From Bradyrhizobium oligotrophicum S58 (GTDB lineage Bacteria; Pseudomonadota; Alphaproteobacteria; Rhizobiales; Xanthobacteraceae): 64,000 nucleotides of DNA. The notes under the pieces are model-generated. The model had not been told where the DNA came from. It saw only the letters and a list, made by a program, of their open reading frames with translations, and did not search any database. How positions within the stretch are numbered: position 1 is the stretch's first letter; every line of letters starts with the position of its first letter. Below, piece after piece: positions 23,726-32,674 of the stretch. The DNA is taken from the NCBI RefSeq assembly GCF_000344805.1, contig NC_020453.1, positions 6,667,001 to 6,731,000 of the forward strand, given 5' to 3'. The position numbers were made by a program, and so were the translations under genes.

Positions 23726-25900
23726 TTGCCAGTTTCGCTGACAACGCCGGCCTTCGGCCACGCTACTCTTGCGGATTGCGAGCGTGAACAGATTCATCTC
23801 GCCGGCTCGATCCAGCCGCATGGCATTCTGCTGGCGGTCAAGGAGCCCGACAATATCGTCATCCAGGCCAGCACCAACGCGGCGGCCTTCCTCAACACCA
23901 GCTCCGTGGTCGGACGCCCCTTGCGCGATCTCGGCGGTGATGTCGCACTGCAGATCCTGCCCCATCTCAACGGCCCGCTGCACCTCGCGCCGATGACCCT
24001 GCGATGCACCGCCGGCTCGCCGCCGCGCCGGGTCGACTGTACGATTCACCGGCCCTCGAATGGCGGGCTGATCGTCGAATTGGAGCCGGCGACGAGGACG
24101 ACCAACATCGCACCCGCTCTGGACGGCGCCTTCCACCGCATCACCTCGGCATCCTCGCTGCTCGGCCTGTGCGACGAGACCGCGACCATCTTCAGGGAGA
24201 TTGCCGGCTACGACCGCGTCATGGTCTATCGCTTCGACGAAGAGGGCCATGGCGAGGTGCTGTCGGAGCGCCGGCGCCCGGATCTCGAGGCGTTTCTCGG
24301 CAACCGCTACCCGGCCTCCGACATTCCGCAGATCGCGCGCCGGCTCTACGAGCGCAACCGCGTGCGCCTGCTGGTCGACGTCAACTACATGCCGGTGCCG
24401 CTGCAGCCGCGGATCTCGCCGCTCAATGGCCGCGACCTCGACATGTCCCTGAGCTGCCTGCGCAGCATGTCGCCCATTCATCAGAAATATCTACAGAACA
24501 TGGGCGTCGGCGCGACGCTGGTGTGCTCGCTGATGGTCAGCGGCCGGCTCTGGGGGCTGATCGCCTGCCATCACTACGAGCCGCGCTTCGTGCCGTTCGA
24601 CATCCGCGCCGCGGGCGAAGCGCTGGCCGAGACCTGCGCGATCCGGATCGCGGCGCTGGAGAGCTTTGCCCAGAGCCAGTCCGAGCTCGTCGTCCGCCGG
24701 CTGGAGCAACGGCTGGTCGAGGCGGTGTCGCGCGACGGCGAGTGGCAGGCGGCGCTGTTCGACGGCTCGCAATCGCTGCTGCAGCCTCTCGGCGCGAGCG
24801 GCGCGGCGCTGCTGTTCGAGGGCCAGGTCACGACCGCCGGCGACGTTCCCTCGACGCAGCGCATCCGCGACCTCGCCGCGTGGCTCGATCGCCGGCGCCA
24901 GACGCCGGGAGCGGCCCCCGAGGAGTTGACCGCGACCAGCTCGCTGACGCTCGATGAGCCGTCCTTTGCTGACATCCGCGCGATCGCCAGCGGCTTGATC
25001 GCCGCGCCGCTGTCGGCGAGCGAGGGCGAGTATCTGTTGTGGTTCAGGCCCGAGCAGATCAGGACCTTGACCTGGGGCGGCGACCCGCTCAAGGCCGTCA
25101 TCATCGGCGATGATCCGTCCGACCTGTCGCCGCGCCGCTCTTTCGCGAAGTGGCACCAGTTGGTCGAAGGCAAGTCCGAGCCGTGGTCGGCGGCGGAGCT
25201 CGCTTCGGCCCGGGCGGTCAGCGAGACCGTCGCCGACGTCGCGCTGCAGCTGCGCTCGGTGCGCATGGTGATTGCACAGGACCAGCTCGCCACGATCAGC
25301 GCCCAGGTGCTGCGCTCGGAGCAGCCGGTCATCATCGCCGACGTCGAGGGCCGCATCCTGCTCATGAACGAAGCGTTCGAGCAGCAGCTGCGCGCCTCGC
25401 ATCCGCACATTCCGCATCTGCGCGATCTCGGCAGCTACTGCACGGCGCCGGCGGAATTCCGCGCCAATCTCGACGACCTCATGCGCAACAAGCGCAGCTG
25501 GCGTGGCGAGCTGACGCTGACGGGCGGCACCTCGCCGCAGCGGCCGTTGATGGTGCGGGCCGATCCGGTGATCGCCCCGCATGACCGCGTGCTTGGCTTC
25601 GTGCTGATCTTCTCCGACCTGACCGAACGCAAGACCGCCGAAGCGGCGCGGGCGCGCTTTCAGGAGGAGATCGATGGCGCGCGCCGGCCGAGCCTGCGGC
25701 TCGATCAGAGCGCCAGCCTGATCTACAAGGAGCTGGCCGCCTCCACCGTCGAGAATGCCCAGCTCGCCGCCCTCGAAGTGACGCACGGCGCACAGGCCGG
25801 CAGCATGCCGGAGATGCTGGAGAGCATCCGCAATTCAACGGCGCGGACGCTGGAGATCCTGGAGCACCTGGTGTGGTATCGCTCGCAGAGCGAGGAGTGA
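23726..25900 (+). CDS. bphP: Bacteriophytochrome photoreceptor
   Basis: Biliverdin-binding red/far-red receptor (724 aa) with PAS, GAF and PHY domains, then a PAS/PAC domain (about residues 525-645) and a C-terminal helical output segment. The chromophore cysteine is Cys18 in LADCEREQIHLAGSIQPHG. The GAF motif YPASDIPQIARRLY and the tongue-region residues after it are intact. There is no recognisable histidine-kinase ATPase domain, as in the Bradyrhizobium/Rhodopseudomonas BphP that acts on PpsR by direct contact. The start is TTG (23726-23728), directly after the ppsR stop and preceded by AAGGGGA, so the two genes are probably translated together. Confidence 0.95.
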   Translation: MPVSLTTPAFGHATLADCEREQIHLAGSIQPHGILLAVKEPDNIVIQASTNAAAFLNTSSVVGRPLRDLGGDVALQILPHLNGPLHLAPMTLRCTAGSPPRRVDCTIHRPSNGGLIVELEPATRTTNIAPALDGAFHRITSASSLLGLCDETATIFREIAGYDRVMVYRFDEEGHGEVLSERRRPDLEAFLGNRYPASDIPQIARRLYERNRVRLLVDVNYMPVPLQPRISPLNGRDLDMSLSCLRSMSPIHQKYLQNMGVGATLVCSLMVSGRLWGLIACHHYEPRFVPFDIRAAGEALAETCAIRIAALESFAQSQSELVVRRLEQRLVEAVSRDGEWQAALFDGSQSLLQPLGASGAALLFEGQVTTAGDVPSTQRIRDLAAWLDRRRQTPGAAPEELTATSSLTLDEPSFADIRAIASGLIAAPLSASEGEYLLWFRPEQIRTLTWGGDPLKAVIIGDDPSDLSPRRSFAKWHQLVEGKSEPWSAAELASARAVSETVADVALQLRSVRMVIAQDQLATISAQVLRSEQPVIIADVEGRILLMNEAFEQQLRASHPHIPHLRDLGSYCTAPAEFRANLDDLMRNKRSWRGELTLTGGTSPQRPLMVRADPVIAPHDRVLGFVLIFSDLTERKTAEAARARFQEEIDGARRPSLRLDQSASLIYKELAASTVENAQLAALEVTHGAQAGSMPEMLESIRNSTARTLEILEHLVWYRSQSEE

Positions 25901-26006
25901 GGGTGGGAGCGCGGTGGCGTCGTTGGCCAATCCGAGACCGAGCGCTTTGACTACGTAGCTCACACTTCGACGATATGGATCGATATCTCACCCCGCTCGC
26001 GGTCTA

Positions 26007-26036
26007 CTCCCCTCGCCCTCTTGCAGGGAGAGGAGC
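26007..26036. terminator. Possible hairpin between convergent bphP and hmuO
   Basis: A pyrimidine-rich arm (CTCCCCTCGCCCTC) followed after TTGC by a purine-rich arm (AGGGAGAGGAG) can fold into an imperfect stem between the ends of two converging genes. It resembles part of the GC-rich repeats found elsewhere in the window. No U-tract follows, so a terminator role is only a suggestion. Confidence 0.35.
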
Positions 26037-26132
26037 CGACCGTCGCCAGCGGAACACTCGACTGCAACGCGGTGTCACGCCGGACCACATCGTTGATGCA
26101 CGAGATCGATATGAGCCTGGACGCCGGCTGCC

Positions 26133-26816
26133 TCAGCCAGCAAGCCCCGCCGCCTGCTGCAGCGCTTGCGACAGCGTGATGTTCAGCTGGAAGGCGATGG
26201 CCGCTTCCTCGATGACTGCGTCATGCTCGGCCATGGCGGCGCCCGCCTGCTCGAGCGCGACGCGGTAGTCGTCCTTGAAACGCGGGATGTCGGAGATCTC
26301 GGGAAACTCGTAGAACGACAGCGCCTCGGGCGGCAGAGCGAGCGTGCGCGCAAGGATTTTCTTGATGATCTGACCGCCGCTGAGATCACCGAGATAGCGC
26401 GTGTAAGCATGCGCCAGCAACGGATGGCCCGAGCCGGATCCCGCCTCACGGATCGCATTGAGATAGACGATTGCTTCGGGCAGCAGCGGCAGATCGGTCG
26501 CATCGAGCTGTGCAAGATCGGCCCTGAGCGCAGCACTGCGATGCAGCTCCGGCCGCACGATGAGACCTGTGACTGGAGAAGCCGCATGGCGTTCCAGCTC
26601 GGCTTCGAGCGCCTCATAGACCGGCAACAGACTGCGCAACAACAGCGCGTAGGACTGCACCGTACCACGACCACGCAGCAGCTCGGCGACGATGCCGGTC
26701 CGCTCCGCGGTGACGTGGAGCGCCTTGGTCCGTTCGCGCATGGCCTCCAAAAGAGAGGCCGGACGCGTAATGCGCCCGGCCATCTCGACTTGATCCGATT
26801 CGACTCTGTCCAACAT
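26133..26816 (-). CDS. hmuO: Heme oxygenase, biliverdin-forming
   Basis: Heme oxygenase (227 aa) that opens heme to biliverdin, CO and iron. The proximal heme histidine is His34 in RTKALHVTAERTG. The distal-helix glycine motif is YLGDLSGGQIIKKIL. Length and order fit bacterial heme oxygenases. It lies 18 bases behind pufM on the same strand, so it is probably co-transcribed with the reaction-centre genes, and its end faces bphP. The obvious role is to supply the biliverdin chromophore to BphP; a part in iron uptake is less likely given this context. Confidence 0.94.
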   Translation of the reverse strand: MLDRVESDQVEMAGRITRPASLLEAMRERTKALHVTAERTGIVAELLRGRGTVQSYALLLRSLLPVYEALEAELERHAASPVTGLIVRPELHRSAALRADLAQLDATDLPLLPEAIVYLNAIREAGSGSGHPLLAHAYTRYLGDLSGGQIIKKILARTLALPPEALSFYEFPEISDIPRFKDDYRVALEQAGAAMAEHDAVIEEAAIAFQLNITLSQALQQAAGLAG

Positions 26817-26834
26817 CTCATGCCCTGCGGGATT

Positions 26835-27761
26835 TCAGCGCGGCGGCGCCAGCCCGTGTTTCACGCCCCAGTCGAACCAATTGTCGACCACGGTGCCCGA
26901 CAGTAGGATACCGATGCCACCGGTCAAGGTGGTCAGCACGGCAAACCACCAGGCCCAGCGATGGATGGACTCGGCGGTCGCATTGAAACCCATGGTCCAG
27001 CGCCAGAACAGTGCACCGCGCTCGAAGGCTGTCCCGCGGTCGACGATCTGCTCGAGCTCCCGCTCGCCGCCGTAACGGCTGATGGCGAGCACCGTCGCAC
27101 CATGCATCGCGAACAGCAGCGCCGACCCGTACAGGAAGGCGATCGAGAGCATGTGGAACGGATTGTAGAACAGGTTCCCGTGGGTGATGGAGAAGTTGTT
27201 GGTCCAGTCGAGGTGCGGGAAGATGCCGAACGGCACCGCCTCGCTCCAGCTCCCCATCAGGATCGGCCGGATGAAGCCGAGCACCAGATAGAGCCAGATC
27301 GCCGATGCGAACGCCCACGACACATGCGTGCCGAGACCGAGCGCCCGGGCGCGGCGATACGTGCGCGCCCACCACAACAGGATCGACGACGTCAGGAAGA
27401 AGCCGGCCATCAGCCACCAGCCGCCCTCCTGCAGCGGCGGGAAGATCTGCAGGCCGTATTCCGGCGCCGGCGGCTGCAGCGACAGCCACGGGAACTGGCG
27501 GATGAACTCAAGCGGGCTCCAGTTCACCGAAGCCAGCATGTTGAGACCGATGATCTCGATCGCAACGAAGCCGGACATCAGCGAGGCGAGGCCGAGGAAA
27601 CCGAGATAGACCGGCCCGACCTGGGCGTCGCCGAGCTTGCCGAACCAGTAGTTGAAGCTGCCCTTGCCGAGCCGCTCCCAGACGCCGGGCTCGATCGGGA
27701 TGCCCGGATAGATCGCGCTGCGAACTTGGATCTGCGTGAAGATGTTCTGGTATTGGGCCAT
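26835..27761 (-). CDS. pufM: Photosynthetic reaction-centre M subunit
   Basis: Five-helix core subunit (308 aa) that binds bacteriochlorophyll, bacteriopheophytin, quinone A and the non-heme iron with PufL. Visible features are [21 protein letters not shown] (shortened; special-pair region), the iron-ligand glutamate in [15 protein letters not shown], and ESIHRWAWW. The ATG at 27759-27761 ([13 protein letters not shown]) gives the standard N-terminus; the frame upstream overlaps pufL and is not coding. No cytochrome subunit gene (pufC) follows, which agrees with a soluble cytochrome c2 as donor. Confidence 0.97.
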   Translation of the reverse strand: MAQYQNIFTQIQVRSAIYPGIPIEPGVWERLGKGSFNYWFGKLGDAQVGPVYLGFLGLASLMSGFVAIEIIGLNMLASVNWSPLEFIRQFPWLSLQPPAPEYGLQIFPPLQEGGWWLMAGFFLTSSILLWWARTYRRARALGLGTHVSWAFASAIWLYLVLGFIRPILMGSWSEAVPFGIFPHLDWTNNFSITHGNLFYNPFHMLSIAFLYGSALLFAMHGATVLAISRYGGERELEQIVDRGTAFERGALFWRWTMGFNATAESIHRWAWWFAVLTTLTGGIGILLSGTVVDNWFDWGVKHGLAPPR

Positions 27762-27780
27762 GACGACCTCCCCCTTCAAC

Positions 27781-28623
27781 TCATTGCGGCGACCAGATCG
27801 GAACCCTGCGCCACCAGTCCCACCAATCCGACCAGGCATTGCCTTCGGGCATGAGCCAGGCGGGACCGGAGATGACGATGCAGACGGCGCTGAAGAACAC
27901 GGCCGACAGTGCCAGGAACAGACCGATCCGGTGGATGCCAAGCGTGCCGACGGAATAGCCGATCAGATCACGAAACATCGTGTTCTCGTGCTCTGGCGAC
28001 TTCATTTCCTCGCCCCGCCCCGGATTGCTGGCCGAGAGGATCAGTCCGCCGTGCAAAGCGAGCGCGAGACACGTCGTGAAGAAGAACGTGATCGCGATCA
28101 TGTGCGCGGGATTGTAGTGGAAGTTGCCGAACTGATAGCCGGTGTTCGACACCCAATCGAGATGGGTGATGATGCCGTAGGGGAACGCGTAGCTCCACGA
28201 CCCCATCAGCACCGGACGGATCACCTCCAGCGTGAAATAGGCAAAGATCGCAAAGCCGAACGCGAACGGCACGTGGTAGCCGATCGCGAGCTTGCGGCAG
28301 ATCTCGACCTCGCGCAGCGCCCATGAGACGAACGCGCCGAGTGCGCACACCGTGATGAGTTGCCAGAACCCGCCCTCGGTGAGCGGCGCGAACGACAGCC
28401 CGTATTTGGCGTCGGGCGGATTGATGCTGATCTGCCAGAGATTCCAGGTCGGTCCGAGCGCGGTGGCATAGAGGATCAGCGCCACGCCGACGAAGGTGAA
28501 GAAGATCGTCGTCACGCCGAAGAAGCCGACATAGAACGGCCCGATCCAGAAATCGAAGAGATCGCCGCCGATCAACGTGCCGCCGCGGACGCGGTATTTT
28601 CGTTCAAAGCTGAGCATTGCCAT
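27781..28623 (-). CDS. pufL: Photosynthetic reaction-centre L subunit
   Basis: Five-helix partner of PufM (280 aa). The conserved start [20 protein letters not shown], the special-pair/iron histidines in [21 protein letters not shown] and [12 protein letters not shown], and [14 protein letters not shown] are all present. I chose the ATG at 28621-28623, which is the usual PufL N-terminus and lies after an AGGA site; the ATG two codons on is an alternative. It is separated from pufA by a leader that holds a strong hairpin. Confidence 0.97.
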   Translation of the reverse strand: MAMLSFERKYRVRGGTLIGGDLFDFWIGPFYVGFFGVTTIFFTFVGVALILYATALGPTWNLWQISINPPDAKYGLSFAPLTEGGFWQLITVCALGAFVSWALREVEICRKLAIGYHVPFAFGFAIFAYFTLEVIRPVLMGSWSYAFPYGIITHLDWVSNTGYQFGNFHYNPAHMIAITFFFTTCLALALHGGLILSASNPGRGEEMKSPEHENTMFRDLIGYSVGTLGIHRIGLFLALSAVFFSAVCIVISGPAWLMPEGNAWSDWWDWWRRVPIWSPQ

Positions 28624-28729
28624 CGGTCCTGCCTCCGCTGCCCGTCGCTCGATATGCCGAGATGTCGTGTCGTACGGTTCATCGTGTCGCATGATCGCGA
28701 ACTCCGGGGAGTCCGGAGCGCGAAGATTT

Positions 28730-28776
28730 GGGAAGCGGGCGAGCAAGGTCTGCCGCCGAGCGATCGCCCGCTTCCC
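28730..28776. promoter_or_regulatory. Strong intercistronic hairpin between pufA and pufL
   Basis: A perfect 13-base inverted repeat: GGGAAGCGGGCGA at 28730-28742 and TCGCCCGCTTCCC at 28764-28776, with a 21-base loop. Hairpins at this place are known in Rhodobacter to stabilise the upstream pufBA segment and raise LH1 output relative to the reaction centre. No T-run follows on the coding strand, so it is better read as an RNA-stability element than as a full terminator. Confidence 0.85.
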
Positions 28777-28795
28777 ATTTGCTGATGCCGAAGCC

Positions 28796-28984
28796 CTAGG
28801 TGAGCTTCACCGGCGTGACCGGAGCGGAGATCGACGACGTCTTCGCCGCACGAGGTCCTTCCAGCCAGTTGAACCGGTTCGTGCTGAGCAGGATGAAGTG
28901 AATCACCAATGCCAGTCCGAACAGGAAAACCCCGAGAGCCACGAGAACCCTGCGCGGATCGAACAACAACCACAAGCGCCACAT
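28796..28984 (-). CDS. pufA: Light-harvesting 1 alpha polypeptide
   Basis: Single-helix antenna polypeptide (62 aa). The N-terminal [20 protein letters not shown] is the standard LH1 alpha cytoplasmic end. The bacteriochlorophyll-binding histidine is His29 in [11 protein letters not shown], and NRFNWLEG follows on the periplasmic side. The C-terminal 17 residues are polar. It is 16 bases after pufB. Confidence 0.96.
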   Translation of the reverse strand: MWRLWLLFDPRRVLVALGVFLFGLALVIHFILLSTNRFNWLEGPRAAKTSSISAPVTPVKLT

Positions 28985-29000
28985 AGTTTTCTCCTTTCGG

Positions 29001-29231
29001 TCAGGTCAGGTAGGAGAGCACGATATTGGCGTAGTGGGTTGCCCCATCCATCGCCGCCTTGTAGCCGGTCGGCCCGGGCAGCCAAGGACGCCACATCCAG
29101 GCGAGAATGTGGGCGACGATCGCAACCGCCGTGAAGACCACAAAGCTCGTCATGAAGATGCTATGGAATTCCCTCGCCTCCGATTCGGTCAGCCCCGACA
29201 GAGAGCCTCCCTTGTTTGGTACGTCCACCAT
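29001..29231 (-). CDS. pufB: Light-harvesting 1 beta polypeptide with long C-terminal tail
   Basis: Antenna polypeptide of 76 aa from the ATG at 29229-29231 ([19 protein letters not shown]), which follows GGAGGTACC. The two expected histidines are His23 (REFHSIF) and His41 ([14 protein letters not shown]), the latter binding bacteriochlorophyll. LH1 beta polypeptides normally end just after the WRPW motif, at about 48-50 residues. Here 25 or so residues continue ([20 protein letters not shown]), which would lie in the periplasm. The open frame also extends upstream of the chosen start without family resemblance. Confidence 0.95.
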   Translation of the reverse strand: MVDVPNKGGSLSGLTESEAREFHSIFMTSFVVFTAVAIVAHILAWMWRPWLPGPTGYKAAMDGATHYANIVLSYLT

Positions 29232-29382
29232 AGTGGTACCTCCTGGTGTTGGCCTTTCGGCCGGATGCCGCTCACTGTCGCAAGCGGCGTCGAAGCGCCA
29301 TCCCGTCGCCGGGGTGACATCCATGCGGCGAGCCGCACGAATTCCTTGCAAGCCTCAGAGAGCGAACTGACAGCTCTCGAAC

Positions 29383-29610
29383 TCAAAGTCCCATGAAGGA
29401 CGAGGTCGCGCAGTTCGCGGCCTTGATCCTCGCCTCGCCAAAGATCGCGCCGAGCGGCGCGGGCCGGTGGCCTGACATCACCGAGCCGATCCTGCGCAAC
29501 ACGCCCTCGACCATCAGCACGACGAAGCACACCGCGTAGACCAGGAGATAGTCGATCCGCTCGCGCGCTCTCGGCGCGACGTCACGATCCATGCGCTCGT
29601 ATAACGACAT
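29383..29610 (-). CDS. pufQ: PufQ-like small membrane protein
   Basis: A 75-residue protein between bchZ and pufB, exactly where pufQ lies in Rhodobacter. It has one membrane helix (YLLVYAVCFVVLMVEGVL, about residues 21-38), a basic juxtamembrane segment, and a C-terminal part IFGEARIKAANCATSSFMGL resembling the PufQ tail. PufQ is linked to bacteriochlorophyll levels and complex formation, with an unclear mechanism. The identification rests on position, size and topology rather than strong motifs. A GAGAGGA site precedes the ATG; bchZ ends 33 bases upstream. Confidence 0.7.
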   Translation of the reverse strand: MSLYERMDRDVAPRARERIDYLLVYAVCFVVLMVEGVLRRIGSVMSGHRPAPLGAIFGEARIKAANCATSSFMGL

Positions 29611-29643
29611 CGTCCTCTCCCTCTCCGCCTCATCCCCGTTGCG

Positions 29644-31095
29644 TTACGCGGCCTGGCCCGTTGCGAGCTGCGACCGCGCACGCGCGAGAACGTCCTCCGT
29701 CACCTTGTCCAACCCAGCCTGGCGCGCACCGCGTTCCGCCGCGTCGCGCAGCCGCTTGGCCGCCGATATCCGCACCAGCACCGGCTGGGTCTCGATGATC
29801 TGATCGAGTGCGAGCTTGGCGCCGTCATCCCATGGCAATTCACGCTCGAGCCGCGCCGGCGTTGCCGCGATCTGGTCGAGCTGCGTGGCGAGCGGCAGGA
29901 TGTTGAACAGCGCATCGAACAGCGCGTTGCAGACCTCCTGCACGACGTAGGTCGCCCCCGCATAGCCCATGAACGGCGTGCCGGTGTGGCGGCGGATCAC
30001 CGTGCCCGGGAACGAGGCCGGGATGTAGATCGCGCGGTTGCCGGCTTCCGCCGCGTACATGCGTTCGTTGTAGCTGCCGAACAGCACCAGCGGCGGCCGC
30101 TCGTGGATCTGCTTGCGGATCGCATCATTGTCCGTCTTGGCACCGGCGCAGCGCGCGATCGCGAAGCTGCAGGGCAACCCGAGCTCAGTCTCCAGGAAAT
30201 TGCGCAGACCTCGCGCGTAAGTCTCGGAGGCGACGACGCCGAAGCTCGCGGTGCCGAAGAAGTCCTGCGTCACCGAGCGCCAGAGGTCCCACACCGGCTT
30301 GATCGTGGTGTGCTTCTCGCGCGTGATGAACGGCTCGGGATCGAGGCCGAGCATCTCGCCCAGCGTGCGCAGGAATTTCGTCGTCGAATGCAGCCCGATC
30401 GGCGCCTGCAGATAGGGCCGCTCCAGCGTCTCGCACAGCAGCCGGCCGAACTCTCTGTACATGCAGACGTTGACGTCAGCATTCACGAGCTTGGGCACGT
30501 CGGCGAGATGGCTGCCGAGCGGGAACACCATATTGATCTCGGCACCGATGCCCTCGACCAGACGGCTGATCTCGGCGAGATCCGACGGCGTGTTGAAGGT
30601 GCCGTAGATCGGACCGATGATGTTGACGCGCGGCTTCTCGCCGTCCTGGCGCGGCTTGCGCGCCGGGATCTTGCGCAGGCCCCATTCGCTCCACAGCCAG
30701 CTCAGCGCGCGGTTCGCGCTCTGCCACTGGTCCTCGTCGATCGTGCGTGGCAGGAAGCGCTTGATGTTGGAGCCTTCGGGCGTGACGCCGCCGCCGATCA
30801 TCTCGGCGATCGAGCCGGTGACGACGACCGCGGGCAGATCGGGATCGAGCGCGCGGCGGGCGCGCTTCATCGCCTGCTCGGTGCCCTTCTGGCCGAGTTC
30901 ATCCTCGCCAAGCCCGGTCACGACGATCGGCAGTTCGTGCGGCGGCAGTCCATCGGTGTAGTGCAGCACCGAGGTCACAGGCAGATTCTCGCAGCCCACG
31001 GGGCCGTCGATGATCACCTGCAGGCCCTTGATCGCGGTGAACGCGTAGACGGCACCCCAATAGCCGCCGGCGCGATCGTGGTCGAGGATCAGCAT
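29644..31095 (-). CDS. bchZ: Chlorophyllide a reductase subunit Z
   Basis: NifK-like subunit (483 aa) of chlorophyllide a reductase, which reduces ring B to the bacteriochlorin state. Recognised by [54 protein letters not shown] and [18 protein letters not shown]. Start ATG 31093-31095 shares one base with the bchY stop (TGATG), giving coupled translation. The frame runs on upstream into bchY without meaning. Confidence 0.96.
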   Translation of the reverse strand: MLILDHDRAGGYWGAVYAFTAIKGLQVIIDGPVGCENLPVTSVLHYTDGLPPHELPIVVTGLGEDELGQKGTEQAMKRARRALDPDLPAVVVTGSIAEMIGGGVTPEGSNIKRFLPRTIDEDQWQSANRALSWLWSEWGLRKIPARKPRQDGEKPRVNIIGPIYGTFNTPSDLAEISRLVEGIGAEINMVFPLGSHLADVPKLVNADVNVCMYREFGRLLCETLERPYLQAPIGLHSTTKFLRTLGEMLGLDPEPFITREKHTTIKPVWDLWRSVTQDFFGTASFGVVASETYARGLRNFLETELGLPCSFAIARCAGAKTDNDAIRKQIHERPPLVLFGSYNERMYAAEAGNRAIYIPASFPGTVIRRHTGTPFMGYAGATYVVQEVCNALFDALFNILPLATQLDQIAATPARLERELPWDDGAKLALDQIIETQPVLVRISAAKRLRDAAERGARQAGLDKVTEDVLARARSQLATGQAA

Positions 31096-32642
31096 CACAC
31101 CATCTCCTCGGACTTGCGCGCCTTCGCCTGCGCCGCGACCGCCTTGCGGAATTTGTCGCGGAATTCCGGACGCGCAATCGGCGCGCCCTGCCACACGCCC
31201 GCAGTGTCACCCTCGCCGACACCTTCGAAGAACTCGCGCATCTCGTCGAACCGCGCCTTGCCACCGATCGCCGCATTGACGACCTGCGCCAGCGAGCCGG
31301 CGCCGGAGACGCCGAACAGCGGCCGTGCCGAAATCAGATTGGTGAAGTACAGCGACGGGATCGCGCGTGCCTTGGCCTTCTGCACCACCGGCGTGGTACC
31401 GATCGCGAGATCCGGCGCGAACTCGTCAACTGCCGCGAGATCCTGCTCCAGCGAGGCACGGTACTGCACGCGCACGCCGCGGCTCTCGAGCCAAGCACAG
31501 TCGGCCTCCGACCAGCGCGTGCGCGGACAGGCCGTGCCGACATAGCGCAGATCGGCGCCGCTCTCGACCAGCAGACGCCCGACCAGCAGCTCCGAGCCTT
31601 CGTAGCCCGACAGCGTGATGCGGCCGCGAATGGGGGTCGCCGCGAGCACGGCGCGGATCGCAGGCAGCGCCGCGTTCTTCGCCGCATCGATCTGCGCACG
31701 GCCGACGCCGCAGACTTGGCCGATCGCTTCCAGCCAATCCGCAGTCCCGTCGCAGCCGACCGGCGCCGAGCCGATGATGGGACGGCCGGCCGTCTCGAAC
31801 TCGCGGATCGAGGCCGTGTAGAACGGATGGATCGCCGCGACCGCCGCGCAGTCGAGCGCGCCATACAGCTCGCGCCATTCGCGCGTCGGCACCGTGGGAC
31901 CCGCGGCAAGACCGAGCGGCGCCAGCAGCATGCCGATGCCGACCGGATCGGCCGGAAACATCTCCCCGAGCAAGGTGATGGTCGGCTTGTCGCCGCGCGG
32001 CGCACGCGGCGCCTGCACCGGCCCCTGCTCCGCCTCGCGGCGCGCGTAGTTCAGCATCGCGCCAGCCAGCACGTCCTTGGCCTCGGCATGGGTCGGAACC
32101 CCAAAACCCGGCACGTCGATGCCGATGATGCGGACACCGTTGATCTCCTTCGGCAGGATCTGCAGCGGCACGCCCGACGCGGTGGGAACACAGAGATTGA
32201 TGATCACGACGCAGTCGTAGTTGGCGGGATCGGCGAGCTTGAACACGGCCTCGCGGATGTCCTCGAACAGCTTTCCGGTGACCAGCGTCTCCGAATTGAA
32301 CGGGACGTAGCCGACACTGCGCCGCGCGCCGTAGAAGTGCGAAGTGAAGGTCAGGCCATAGACGCAGCAGGCCGAGCCCGACAGCACGGTCGCGGTGCGG
32401 CGCATGCGCAAGCCGACGCGCAGCGAGCCGAACGCCGGGCACATGCTCTGCGGCTGATCATGCGGTCCCGCCGGATAGTCGGCGGCGTAGCGGGCGAGCA
32501 GCTCGCTCTTGCCGGCGGCATCGGCCGCTCTCTTGAGCTCGGCCTTGCCGGCGTGGCAGCCGAGCGCCTCCGGCTGCGCCGGCACGCTGGCCGCGGCGCC
32601 GGTCTGCGCGCTGATTGCCTGATGGACCACCGCATCGCTCAT
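31095..32642 (-). CDS. bchY: Chlorophyllide a reductase subunit Y
   Basis: NifD-like partner of BchZ (515 aa). Family blocks are [40 protein letters not shown] and [20 protein letters not shown], which supply cysteines for the Fe-S cluster. The N-terminal 60 residues are variable and Ala-rich. I took the ATG at 32640-32642 ([13 protein letters not shown]) as start. It lies 32 bases behind bchX; the longer open frame overlaps bchX. Confidence 0.96.
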   Translation of the reverse strand: MSDAVVHQAISAQTGAAASVPAQPEALGCHAGKAELKRAADAAGKSELLARYAADYPAGPHDQPQSMCPAFGSLRVGLRMRRTATVLSGSACCVYGLTFTSHFYGARRSVGYVPFNSETLVTGKLFEDIREAVFKLADPANYDCVVIINLCVPTASGVPLQILPKEINGVRIIGIDVPGFGVPTHAEAKDVLAGAMLNYARREAEQGPVQAPRAPRGDKPTITLLGEMFPADPVGIGMLLAPLGLAAGPTVPTREWRELYGALDCAAVAAIHPFYTASIREFETAGRPIIGSAPVGCDGTADWLEAIGQVCGVGRAQIDAAKNAALPAIRAVLAATPIRGRITLSGYEGSELLVGRLLVESGADLRYVGTACPRTRWSEADCAWLESRGVRVQYRASLEQDLAAVDEFAPDLAIGTTPVVQKAKARAIPSLYFTNLISARPLFGVSGAGSLAQVVNAAIGGKARFDEMREFFEGVGEGDTAGVWQGAPIARPEFRDKFRKAVAAQAKARKSEEMV

Positions 32643-32674
32643 TGCACTAGATTCCGCTGCTCGGCACGCGCCCA

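Noticed and set aside
25901..26132. Possible small gene between bphP and hmuO
   Set aside because: Short frames here have no ribosome site and a repeat-like sequence; only a possible hairpin is supported.
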